DNA from: an uncultured Actinomycetes bacterium
GTDB lineage: Bacteria > Actinomycetota > Actinomycetes > Nanopelagicales > Nanopelagicaceae
Direction of reading: 5' to 3'
Assembly (NCBI GenBank): GCA_903890345.1
Contig: CAITAV010000010.1
Location: forward strand, 1-6,607
DNA: 6,607 nucleotides
Below, piece by piece: positions 1 through 6,042 of this stretch (its first letter is position 1; each line of letters opens with the position of its first letter). The translations under genes and the position numbers were made by a program. The notes beneath the pieces are model-generated. The model had not been told where the DNA came from. It did not search any database and saw only the letters and a list, made by a program, of their open reading frames with translations.

Positions 1-17
1 CGGACCTCGGTCTCTAA
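1..17 (+). CDS. 3' end of an upstream gene, probably the E2 subunit of a 2-oxo acid dehydrogenase
   Basis: Only the last codons are visible. The frame starting at base 3 reads Asp-Leu-Gly-Leu followed by TAA at 15-17. The stop overlaps the ATG of the next gene as TAATG, which suggests one transcript and translational coupling. Actinobacterial dihydrolipoyl acyltransferases (SucB/DlaT) often end in a similar acidic-Leu-Gly-Leu tail, and sucB commonly precedes the TIGR01777 gene and lipB-lipA in this phylum. The identity is therefore an inference from context and four residues; another gene ending by chance in this way cannot be excluded. Confidence 0.4.
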
Positions 18-904
18 TGCCAACAATGCAACGCGTTGCAATCACCGGTGCATCCGGAATGATTGGTACGGCACTTGTTGGTCATCTCAAATCTGAAGGT
101 TACACAGTTCAAAAGTTAGTTCGTAGACCAAGTCGTTCAGCGGAAGAAATTACATGGGATCCACACACTGGTGTAGTTGATCTTGAAGCACTTGCAGGTG
201 TCGATGCAATCATTCACTTAGCTGGCGCTGGCGTTGGAGATAAGCGTTGGACAAAAAAATATAAGAGCGAGATCTTAAATTCTAGACTTCTTGGAACAAC
301 TGCAATTGCCAATGCAGTAAACGCCGTTAAACCATCAGTATTTATTAGTGCAAGTGCTATTGGTTGGTATGGAGAAACAGGAAATCGCGCTGTTATCGAA
401 ACAGATCGTGCGGGAGAAGATTTCCTCGCCGCAGTTTGCCGTGAATGGGAAGGTGCTGCTGATTTAGTTCAGGGTGTGCGCACTGTAAAACTACGCACTG
501 GATTAGTACTTGATCCAACTGGTGGCGCACTCGGTCGAATGCTTCCGCTCTTTCGATTTGGTTTTGGTGGAAAACTTGGCAATGGAAAACAATGGTGGTC
601 ATGGATTACATTGCACGATCAAATTCGAGCCATTGTTTTTGCACTGGAGAGTAAAATAGAAGGTCCAATCAATTTAACATCACCAAACCCTGTAACTAAT
701 CAAGAATTTACAGCTGGTCTTGCACGTGCACTTCACAGACCAGCACTGTTTCCTGCACCTGCATTCGCTTTAAAAATTGCACTCGGTGGTTTTTCCTCTG
801 AGATTTTAGGTTCTAAAAAAGTTATGCCACAGGCGCTAATTGATGCGGGATTTGTATTCGATTATCCCCATATTGCGCCCGCACTTGCTGCACTAGTCGA
901 CTAA
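17..904 (+). CDS. TIGR01777-family epimerase-like SDR protein with C-terminal DUF1731
   Basis: This is a 295-residue extended short-chain dehydrogenase/reductase of the TIGR01777 (YfcH-like) family, full length for the family. An N-terminal Rossmann nucleotide-binding motif TGASGMIG lies at residues 10-17. It is followed by the family features DAIIHLAGAGVG (63-74), SASAIGWYG (111-119, with Tyr118 at the usual catalytic tyrosine position), RTGLVLDPTGGAL (160-172), WWSWITLHD (193-201) and INLTSPNPVTNQEF (218-231). The C-terminal DUF1731 segment (about 245-292) carries the GSKKVMPQALIDAGFVF block. The protein is cytosolic and probably binds NAD(P); the reaction and substrate are unknown for the family. 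The ATG at 17 is taken because it overlaps the preceding TAA. No good ribosome binding site is visible, so reinitiation after the upstream gene is likely. The ATG at 26 is a possible alternative start. The 3' end overlaps the convergent flavoprotein gene by 12 bases. Confidence 0.9.
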   Translation: MPTMQRVAITGASGMIGTALVGHLKSEGYTVQKLVRRPSRSAEEITWDPHTGVVDLEALAGVDAIIHLAGAGVGDKRWTKKYKSEILNSRLLGTTAIANAVNAVKPSVFISASAIGWYGETGNRAVIETDRAGEDFLAAVCREWEGAADLVQGVRTVKLRTGLVLDPTGGALGRMLPLFRFGFGGKLGNGKQWWSWITLHDQIRAIVFALESKIEGPINLTSPNPVTNQEFTAGLARALHRPALFPAPAFALKIALGGFSSEILGSKKVMPQALIDAGFVFDYPHIAPALAALVD

Positions 905-2062
905 GACTGAAAGGGCAGCTAACCGTCCAGATAACAATGCGCCATTTTGTGAAGGTGCACTCTTGTAATCCCCCGCAAGGTAAATCGAATCTTCTACGTG
1001 AGAACTTGAAGCCATCTGGCTTTGCAATCCAGCCAACGGCAAAGCACTTGGAATTTCATACTTTGCAACCAATTTCCACTTTCTGGTATCAGTGCCATAC
1101 AAAATCGATAAGTGTCTGCGAACCTCTGATTCCGTTGCCGGCAAAATACTTGTACTCGAAATCAATGACTTACCCGCCGGCGCATAACTCGGAAGCATGT
1201 TTGAAATAACAATCGAATTTACTAGCGGCCCACGGTTTTGACTATCAATGATCAAAGATTTGCTCTGCGTAGGACTTTCATTGGTCGAGTGATACCAGGT
1301 CGTACAGCCAACTAATTGGGGTACTTCCGTTAAATCCAATAGTTGAGCTGCCGTTGTAGCATCTGTTGCAACAATGATTGCATCTGCTTCGTATTTTCCT
1401 TTGGATGTTTTTACAACATTGTTCTTGATTGAATTGACTTGAACTCCGTACTCAATTGAATCAACTCGCGCAGCTAGTGCTTCTGAAAAAGCCTTGATAC
1501 CGCGGGCCGGCAATCCAGAATTTCCAGTGACAAAGTGCCCGATTGCAGTGCGTCCATATTCTGCATTCACCAGCAATGGATCTGCCAGAAATACCCCAGT
1601 AAGAAATGGCCTAAGAACTCGTTCGTACGTTTTACCGACGCCATTGATTTTAAGTTCTTCACCAACGCTTGCGACGCGACTTCGCTTGATTAAGTACTTA
1701 ACTAAGCGAATTTTTTCGATCACCGAACCAGTTTCTGAGTTAAAAACAGAGAAGAAAGCAACTCGTGGATCGCCAATGCGAATACGTCTTTCATCACGCG
1801 CCACTTCAATAACCGATGAAGCAGAGACAAAATCGATTTCTTTGGTGATCCCTAACCTTTTGATCTCTGGATAATTTACGTTGAGAAGTTGAAATCCACG
1901 ATCACAGATAAATCCATCAATTAGGTCACTCGTGACACGTCCCCCAGGACGATCACTGCTTTCAAGGAGAGTCACAGAAGCGCCTTCGTTTTGTAAGGTA
2001 ATCGCTGCGCTGAGTCCAGCCAATCCAGCACCGATAACAATTACCTTCTTAGGCAAGATCAC
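893..2062 (-). CDS. FAD-dependent amine-oxidase-like oxidoreductase
   Basis: This 389-residue protein belongs to the flavin-containing amine oxidase / phytoene desaturase-like superfamily. The dinucleotide-binding fold is seen as VIVIGAGLAGLSAA (7-20), with the ribose-binding Glu35 and the GGR motif at 40-42. The DRGFQLLNVNYPE segment (54-66) resembles a subgroup of bacterial and plastid amine-oxidase-like proteins. A NSGLPARGIKAFSEALA stretch (181-197) matches the conserved G-rich region before the second FAD contact (AIIVATDA, 228-235). The C terminus has the FAD-closing motif YLAGDYKSAPSQNGALLSGR (361-380). It is shorter than typical phytoene desaturases (about 490 residues) and has no signal peptide or clear membrane span. 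Translation starts at a GTG that directly follows an in-frame TGA and lies inside the end of the upstream oxidoreductase gene (14-base overlap). No strong ribosome binding site is visible, so translational coupling is likely. The substrate is unknown; carotenoid-like, amine or porphyrin substrates are only guesses. Confidence 0.85.
   Translation of the reverse strand: MILPKKVIVIGAGLAGLSAAITLQNEGASVTLLESSDRPGGRVTSDLIDGFICDRGFQLLNVNYPEIKRLGITKEIDFVSASSVIEVARDERRIRIGDPRVAFFSVFNSETGSVIEKIRLVKYLIKRSRVASVGEELKINGVGKTYERVLRPFLTGVFLADPLLVNAEYGRTAIGHFVTGNSGLPARGIKAFSEALAARVDSIEYGVQVNSIKNNVVKTSKGKYEADAIIVATDATTAAQLLDLTEVPQLVGCTTWYHSTNESPTQSKSLIIDSQNRGPLVNSIVISNMLPSYAPAGKSLISSTSILPATESEVRRHLSILYGTDTRKWKLVAKYEIPSALPLAGLQSQMASSSHVEDSIYLAGDYKSAPSQNGALLSGRLAALSVLVD
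894..903. repeat. Palindrome shared by two convergent stop regions
   Basis: TAGTCGACTA is a perfect 10-base palindrome. The plus-strand TIGR01777 gene ends CTA GTC GAC TAA and the minus-strand flavoprotein gene ends TTA GTC GAC TAG across the same 12 bases, so both end Leu-Val-Asp-stop. There is no intergenic space for a separate terminator here. Confidence 0.7.
1425..1464. repeat. Imperfect inverted repeat within the flavoprotein gene
   Basis: TTGATTGAATTGA (1425-1437) and TCAATTGAATCAA (1452-1464) are complementary at 12 of 13 positions, with a 14-base loop between them. There is no T-tract on either side, so it is not terminator-like. It corresponds to the DSIEYGVQVNSIK part of the protein, where the Ser-Ile words are repeated. 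It may be a chance product of AT-rich codons. Confidence 0.25.
1681..1716 (+). terminator. Terminator-like hairpin with T6 tail, antisense inside the flavoprotein gene
   Basis: Arms TTCGCTTGATTAAGT (1681-1695) and ACTTAACTAAGCGAA (1696-1710) are complementary at 13 of 15 positions. In plus-strand RNA one of the two exceptions is a G-U wobble and the other an A-C mismatch, leaving a GUAC loop. TTTTTT follows at 1711-1716. Read on the plus strand this has the form of an intrinsic terminator, about 780 bases beyond the end of the TIGR01777 gene. The stem is AT-rich and lies in coding sequence of the opposite strand (KIRLVKYLIKR), so chance or coding constraint is a real alternative. Confidence 0.35.
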
Positions 2063-3065
2063 TCATTTCACGCGCCTGATCAATGATGCGAGCTACTTCT
2101 AGTATTTCTTGAGCTGAAATTGGCATTGGTGTTTTATCTGTAATCGCATCGTGAACCAATGAATAGAAAACACAATAGTTACCGTTATCTGCTTCAAAAC
2201 TTTCTACTTTTTCTCCGCGATGAATAAATGCTGCAGATGCGGTTGGTTGTTGCCACTTACCGTCTTGAGGTAAAACTCCTGAACGCAATAGCCCTTCTTG
2301 AGGATCTAACTCTTCGATAACCAATGCACCTTCACTGCCAATCACGCGAATTCTCGGTCCTGGCGCCCCTACAACTGCACTGGCTGAAAGAACTGATTCA
2401 ACCCCGCTTTCATGTGCGAGAACGAGTAATGCATCATCATCTGCGCCGCCACGAACACTTCGAACTCTTGCACTCTTCAACTGCGCAGGTCCAAAGCAAT
2501 CAATAGCAGTTGAAATCAAATGTGGTTGCAAATCTAATAGAAGACCGCCCCCTTCAGCTACTGAGATGGTTTCTCGCCAGGATTGCGGATTTAATGTGGG
2601 GCGAAAACGTTCAAATCGTGAATCCATTCGCAAAACATTTCCAATATGGCCATCTCTGATCACTCGTTTTAAAGTGAGTGTGTCACTGTCCCACTTGCGA
2701 TTGAAATAGGTCGTAATGGCAACGTTGGCAGAATTCGCTGCATCCAGAATTTCCTTGGTTTCTTTTAAGTTGCGGCCCATTGGCTTATCAACAACGAGTG
2801 CAATCCCAGCGTTAATTGCTGCGAAAGCTTGCGATGCATGTACTTGATTTCCCGAAGCGATAACAACTAAATCAATACCTTGATCGCATAGTTCTTGTAT
2901 TGATGCGACTATTTTTGCCTGCGGATAATCCTCTTTAGCATGGCGCTTTCTCACATCATTATTTGTAAGAATCGCTGCCACTTCAAAGTTTGTTGCCGAC
3001 AACATTGGAGCATGAAAACTTCGGCCGGCTAGTCCATAACCCGCTAATCCGACTCGAAGTTTCAT
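2049..3065 (-). CDS. Gfo/Idh/MocA family NAD(P)-dependent oxidoreductase
   Basis: This 338-residue cytosolic oxidoreductase has the usual family length. The N-terminal Rossmann domain has GLAGYGLAG (6-14), giving the G-x-G-x-x-G pattern, followed by SFHAPML, typical of the YdgJ/YvaA-like branch. The family EKP motif appears as DKP at 93-95 (VVDKPMGRNL); its Lys is the conserved residue of the active site. FNRKWDSD (121-128) is also characteristic of that branch. The C-terminal domain has EGGGLLLDLQPHLISTAID (171-189), with Asp178 and His182 at the catalytic Asp/His positions. Members of this branch reduce or oxidise sugars and inositols (for example scyllo-inositol dehydrogenases), but the substrate here cannot be read from the sequence. 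The ATG lies 5 bases after the transporter's TAG stop, with a weak AGGG only 3 bases before the start. It is the middle gene of a three-gene operon. Confidence 0.9.
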   Translation of the reverse strand: MKLRVGLAGYGLAGRSFHAPMLSATNFEVAAILTNNDVRKRHAKEDYPQAKIVASIQELCDQGIDLVVIASGNQVHASQAFAAINAGIALVVDKPMGRNLKETKEILDAANSANVAITTYFNRKWDSDTLTLKRVIRDGHIGNVLRMDSRFERFRPTLNPQSWRETISVAEGGGLLLDLQPHLISTAIDCFGPAQLKSARVRSVRGGADDDALLVLAHESGVESVLSASAVVGAPGPRIRVIGSEGALVIEELDPQEGLLRSGVLPQDGKWQQPTASAAFIHRGEKVESFEADNGNYCVFYSLVHDAITDKTPMPISAQEILEVARIIDQAREMSDLA

Positions 3066-3070
3066 CTGCC

Positions 3071-5242
3071 CTACTTAATGTTTTTAGCTGGCCACCAAAT
3101 TTTTGGTCCAAGCAAATGAACCAAAGAAGGAACCAGAATTGAGCGAACTACAAGTGTGTCGAGTAAAACACCGAAGGCGACAGCAAAAGCTATTTCAGCT
3201 AGTGCCACGAGTGGAAGCACCCCAAGAACTGTAAATGTTGCAGCCAGAACAACTCCAGCGGAAGTAATAACTCCACCAGTGACTGTTACACCTTTTGTGA
3301 CACCAGCAATGGTTCCGATTTTGATTGCTTCTTCGCGCACTCGAGTCATCAAGAAGATGTTGTAATCAATACCGAGAGCAACCAAGAAAATGAAGGTGAA
3401 CAGTGGGAAACCGGTATCAGTTCCAGCAAACCCAAATACATGGTTGAAGAAAATCGCCGAAACTCCCAAGGTTGCTACGAACGAGACAATGACTGTAACA
3501 AGTAGTACAGCCGCAGCAACAAGACTCCGCAGTAGCAGACCCAGAACTAAAGCGATAAGTAAAAGCACAATAGGAATAATCAAATTACGATCATGCGCGG
3601 CGGCAACGTCAACATCATAAAAAGTCGCGCTAATTCCGCCAACAAGTGACTCTGAATCGATTGAATGAACGGCGTCTCGGATTACCGGGACTAAATTACG
3701 TCCTTCTTTGGAATCTGCAGGCACATTCAATGTGGCATCTAGTACTACCTTGCCATTAATAACTTTTATAGCTGGCATTGGTTGTCCAGGGATAACTTGA
3801 CCATCAACTTCCGGCACAACGCTGGAAACTCCGTCAATAGATTTAAGTGCAGCGATTGCTTCGGACACTTTGGATTCCATAATCAGAATTTGAGTGGGTT
3901 GGCTCTGACCGCCAGGAAAATGTTCGAGCAAAATGTCTTGGCCAATCAAAGAATCTGGTCTAGTGGTAAATCCTTCGGTAGTCGAGATTCCAGTGGCTTT
4001 TAATGTCGTTATAAAACTTGCAAAAACTAGCAAAATAACTGTTGTAATGATTGCGAATTTCTTTGGGCTCTTCGCAGTTGCTTGTGCAACTTTCGACCAA
4101 ATTCCAGTGAGTTTTTCATCTTTGTCATCATGGCGTGGGATTTTTGGCCAAAATATCCAACGTCCGAATACCACGAGCAATGCAGGTAAAAGTGTTAAAA
4201 CAGTAATCATCGAAGCGACAATTCCTATCGCTCCGACCGGACCTAAGCCTCGGGAATTACTAAGTTGAGCAAGCAAAAGAACTAAAAGTCCTAAAGTAAC
4301 CGTGCTTCCAGATGCAATGATTGGTTCGACTACCCCACGCCAAGCAGTTTTCATTGCATCAAAGCGTGAGTCGTAATGGTGGAGTTCTTCTCGATAACGC
4401 GCAATCAATAAGAGCGCATAATCCGTTGCTGCGCCAATAACAAGGACTGACAAAATTCCCTGCGATTGCCCATCTAAGGTAATTAGATCTCGCTTCGCTA
4501 GTACATAAATCACTGCTCCTGCAAGGGATTCAGCAATAAGTGCCGACAGTAGAGGCAATATCCACAGTACTGGAGATCGGTAAACAACAATTAAAATCAG
4601 AGCAACAACAATTACAGTCGTCAATAACAATGTGGAATCAATCGCACCAAATGCGCTGAATAAATCTGCAAAAATTGCAGCAAATCCAGTGACGTGAGTT
4701 TCAAATCCTGACGATTTTGCAAACTCGTCTGAGTAAAAACGTATGGCATTAACTACTGCTGGAAGTGCTGGTTTTTTGTTAGACAATTGAGCCGCAGCAT
4801 TTGAATTATCGAATGGAACATTTGCTAGGAGCGCTTTGCCGTCCTGGGAGGGAAATGTAAAGAGTTGCTGACCCGAAGTTAGATAATCTCCGATAGTTTT
4901 ATCGACACCCTCAAGTTTTTTACCGTCAATATCAACGAGTGGCTTGTTGGCCAGTGTCGCAAGGAATGCATTAGCAGAAGCTGTTTTTTCAGGAGTTACG
5001 TCGCCAACAAAGAGAACCAACGCTGGTAATTCTCTATTTGCATTAACACTAAAAGCTTTGTATTCATTTGCAAATTTCTGGGCTTCAACTTGTGCAGGCA
5101 AGAAATCAGCATTGTCATTTTTTTGAACAGATGAAAGATTTCCAAATAATGGTCCAGCAACTCCAGAAATAGCTAGCCAGGCAACGATAGTAACAATTGC
5201 TATCCAAAGTGGCTTACGGCCTTGAGTTTTAGTTGACGACAC
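3071..5242 (-). CDS. MMPL/RND-family membrane transporter
   Basis: This 723-residue inner-membrane protein has the two-fold repeated architecture of the MMPL family. By eye: a first membrane segment at about 12-30; an extracytoplasmic loop at about 35-200; five hydrophobic segments between about 203 and 360; a cytoplasmic linker (PRHDDKDEKLTG region, 369-380); a seventh segment at about 396-415; a second loop at about 416-552; and a final bundle of five at about 553-706. Each half carries the Asp-Tyr pair used for proton relay: GAATDYALLLIARYREEL (270-287, Asp274-Tyr275) and ALGIDYNIFLMTRVREE (622-638, Asp626-Tyr627). The WWPAK tail is common in actinobacterial members. Such proteins export lipids, polyketides or drugs using the proton gradient; the cargo here is unknown. 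The start is a GTG with an AAGGA six bases upstream. It is the first gene of the minus-strand operon, read divergently from lipB. Confidence 0.92.
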   Translation of the reverse strand: MSSTKTQGRKPLWIAIVTIVAWLAISGVAGPLFGNLSSVQKNDNADFLPAQVEAQKFANEYKAFSVNANRELPALVLFVGDVTPEKTASANAFLATLANKPLVDIDGKKLEGVDKTIGDYLTSGQQLFTFPSQDGKALLANVPFDNSNAAAQLSNKKPALPAVVNAIRFYSDEFAKSSGFETHVTGFAAIFADLFSAFGAIDSTLLLTTVIVVALILIVVYRSPVLWILPLLSALIAESLAGAVIYVLAKRDLITLDGQSQGILSVLVIGAATDYALLLIARYREELHHYDSRFDAMKTAWRGVVEPIIASGSTVTLGLLVLLLAQLSNSRGLGPVGAIGIVASMITVLTLLPALLVVFGRWIFWPKIPRHDDKDEKLTGIWSKVAQATAKSPKKFAIITTVILLVFASFITTLKATGISTTEGFTTRPDSLIGQDILLEHFPGGQSQPTQILIMESKVSEAIAALKSIDGVSSVVPEVDGQVIPGQPMPAIKVINGKVVLDATLNVPADSKEGRNLVPVIRDAVHSIDSESLVGGISATFYDVDVAAAHDRNLIIPIVLLLIALVLGLLLRSLVAAAVLLVTVIVSFVATLGVSAIFFNHVFGFAGTDTGFPLFTFIFLVALGIDYNIFLMTRVREEAIKIGTIAGVTKGVTVTGGVITSAGVVLAATFTVLGVLPLVALAEIAFAVAFGVLLDTLVVRSILVPSLVHLLGPKIWWPAKNIK

Positions 5243-5248
5243 AAAGAA

Positions 5249-5253
5249 TCCTT
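5249..5253 (-). promoter_or_regulatory. Ribosome binding site of the MMPL transporter gene
   Basis: On the minus strand the sequence is AAGGA, then a 6-base spacer TTCTTT, then the GTG start at 5242. This is the best Shine-Dalgarno site of the operon, and it fixes the GTG as the start. The site lies within an imperfect 12-base palindrome (5250-5261), so a protein bound there, or RNA pairing, could affect initiation; that part is speculation. Confidence 0.6.
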
Positions 5254-5293
5254 ACGTGAGGTGAAGTGCTTATCGGCAAATGAGCAGATGCCA

Positions 5294-5299
5294 AGTTTA
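5294..5299 (-). promoter_or_regulatory. Candidate -10 box for the mmpL operon
   Basis: The minus strand reads TAAACT, fitting the actinobacterial TANNNT -10 pattern. It would start transcription near 5287, leaving a leader of about 45 bases that includes the AAGGA site. No convincing -35 hexamer is present at 16-18 bases upstream, where the TTTCACA direct repeat lies instead. A second TANNNT match, TACGGT on the minus strand (5323-5328), is an alternative. This is a motif match only. Confidence 0.28.
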
Positions 5300-5315
5300 T
5301 GTGAAAGCTGTGAAA
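5300..5315. repeat. Direct repeat TGTGAAA x2, possible operator
   Basis: TGTGAAA occurs at 5300-5306 and again at 5309-5315, separated by GC, a 9-base period. Read on the minus strand it is TTTCACA-GC-TTTCACA, abutting the candidate -10 box of the mmpL operon exactly where a transcription factor could replace a missing -35 contact. No regulator gene lies in the window. The repeat is seen directly; the operator role is inferred. Confidence 0.3.
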
Positions 5316-5381
5316 TCTCCGCACCGTACGCGCATATGTAATGCTTCTCACCTCAATTTTCGCCCTCTCGGGGTCCCCCAT

Positions 5382-5387
5382 TAGGCT
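5382..5387 (+). promoter_or_regulatory. Candidate -10 box of lipB (leaderless promoter)
   Basis: TAGGCT fits the TANNNT actinobacterial -10 pattern. It lies 7 bases before the GTG at 5395, the usual distance from a -10 box to a transcription start, so the mRNA would begin at the start codon itself. No Shine-Dalgarno sequence precedes that GTG, which agrees with a leaderless transcript. The -35 region is poor (TTTTCG near 5357-5362). A GGGG-T-CCCC palindrome at 5370-5378 lies between the two elements. Confidence 0.5.
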
Positions 5388-5394
5388 TACCTTT

Positions 5395-6042
5395 GTGAGC
5401 CCAACTGCAGTAACCACTATTGCAATAAATCATTATGGACAGATTCAATATCTCGAAGCACTTGAGATGCAACGCGAACTGCACTCGAAAGTTGCCGAGA
5501 AACTTCGAGAAAACACAATCATGCTTCTAGAACATCCACCTGTATTTACCGCTGGAAAAAGAACATTAGATTTCGAACGCCCATCGGATGGAACACCAGT
5601 AATTAACGTTGACCGCGGTGGAAAAATTACATGGCATGGTCCGGGACAAATTGTTGGTTACCCTATTCTTAGACTTGCTAAGCCGACTGAATTAGTTGGT
5701 TTTGTACGCGAAATTGAAAGTGCACTCATCGACACATGTAATGAATTTGGGTTACAGGTACAGCGGATCAAAGGTCGTTCAGGTGTGTGGATCAAGGATG
5801 ATGTTAATCCTCGCAAAATTGCAGCAATCGGAATCCGTGTAGCAAAAGGCACCACGATGCACGGCTTTGCATTAAATGTTAATCCTGATCTTTCCGCTTT
5901 TTCTCAAATAATCCCCTGCGGCATTGCAGATGCCGAAGTAACTTCAATGGCTAAAGAATTAAAGCGTGAAATTAGTGCTTCGGAAGTGATGCCAGTTCTA
6001 GAACGCAATCTCCTTTCAACACTCGGTAAGGTGTGCGCATGA
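5395..6042 (+). CDS. lipB: Octanoyltransferase LipB
   Basis: LipB transfers the octanoyl group from acyl carrier protein to the lipoyl-domain lysine of 2-oxo acid dehydrogenases and GcvH, the first step of endogenous lipoate synthesis in the cytosol. With the GTG start at 5395 the protein has 215 residues, the normal family length. Family motifs are LLEHPPVFTAGKR (44-56), the signature RGGKITWHGPGQIVGYP (74-90), KIAAIGIRV (141-149, with the catalytic Lys141) and HGFALNVNPDLSAF...IIPCGI (156-177, with the acyl-thioester Cys175). The frame stays open to an ATG at 5341, but the extra 18 residues (MLLTSIFALSGSP...) would precede the usual N terminus and their codons overlap the likely -10 box, so the GTG is preferred. 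The gene is divergent from the mmpL operon, and its TGA overlaps the ATG of lipA (ATGA). Confidence 0.93.
   Translation: MSPTAVTTIAINHYGQIQYLEALEMQRELHSKVAEKLRENTIMLLEHPPVFTAGKRTLDFERPSDGTPVINVDRGGKITWHGPGQIVGYPILRLAKPTELVGFVREIESALIDTCNEFGLQVQRIKGRSGVWIKDDVNPRKIAAIGIRVAKGTTMHGFALNVNPDLSAFSQIIPCGIADAEVTSMAKELKREISASEVMPVLERNLLSTLGKVCA
6028..6033 (+). promoter_or_regulatory. Ribosome binding site of lipA within lipB
   Basis: AAGGTG, 5 bases before the ATG at 6039, lies inside the last codons of lipB. Together with the ATGA stop-start overlap it decides the lipA start and points to coupled translation of the two enzymes. Confidence 0.45.

Larger units (their letters stand above)
5257..5355. 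repeat. 8-base inverted repeat framing the divergent intergenic region
   Basis: TGAGGTGA (5257-5264) is matched by its reverse complement TCACCTCA (5348-5355). The arms sit near the two ends of the mmpL-lipB intergenic region, 83 bases apart. They could be paired half-sites or a coincidence; the arms are short and resemble Shine-Dalgarno words. Confidence 0.2.

Noticed and set aside
721..730. Perfect palindrome TGCACGTGCA in the TIGR01777 gene
   Set aside because: Ten bases, inside conserved coding sequence (Leu-Ala-Arg-Ala); expected by chance in a window of this size.
1364..1373. Perfect palindrome TGTTGCAACA in the flavoprotein gene
   Set aside because: Short, coding, not near a promoter and not repeated.
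3094..3107. ACCAAA-TT-TTTGGT near the 3' end of the transporter gene as a terminator
   Set aside because: The loop is too small, it has no proper T-tract on the sense strand, and the downstream gene follows within a few bases in an evident operon.
3933..4268. Plus-strand frames opposite the transporter, flavoprotein and oxidoreductase genes (the longest 111-126 codons)
   Set aside because: They are antisense to well-supported genes, with no family motifs and no ribosome binding sites of note; they reflect codon bias of the real genes.
893..5242. Recently acquired genomic island
   Set aside because: No integrase, transposase, tRNA, flanking repeats or visible shift in base composition; only gene order hints at insertion.
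5280..5384. Small plus-strand frame of 34 codons (MSRCQVYVKAV...) with GAGGTGA upstream
   Set aside because: The spacing from GAGGTGA to the ATG is too long (about 15 bases), the protein has no recognisable features, and its stop falls in the lipB -10 box. More likely chance.
5341..5394. N-terminal extension of lipB starting at ATG 5341
   Set aside because: The extra 18 residues precede the usual LipB N terminus and their codons contain the likely -10 box; GTG 5395 gives the normal family length.
5229..5417. Minus-strand 62-codon frame across the intergenic region
   Set aside because: It overlaps the start of the transporter gene in another frame, spans both promoters and has no recognisable protein features.
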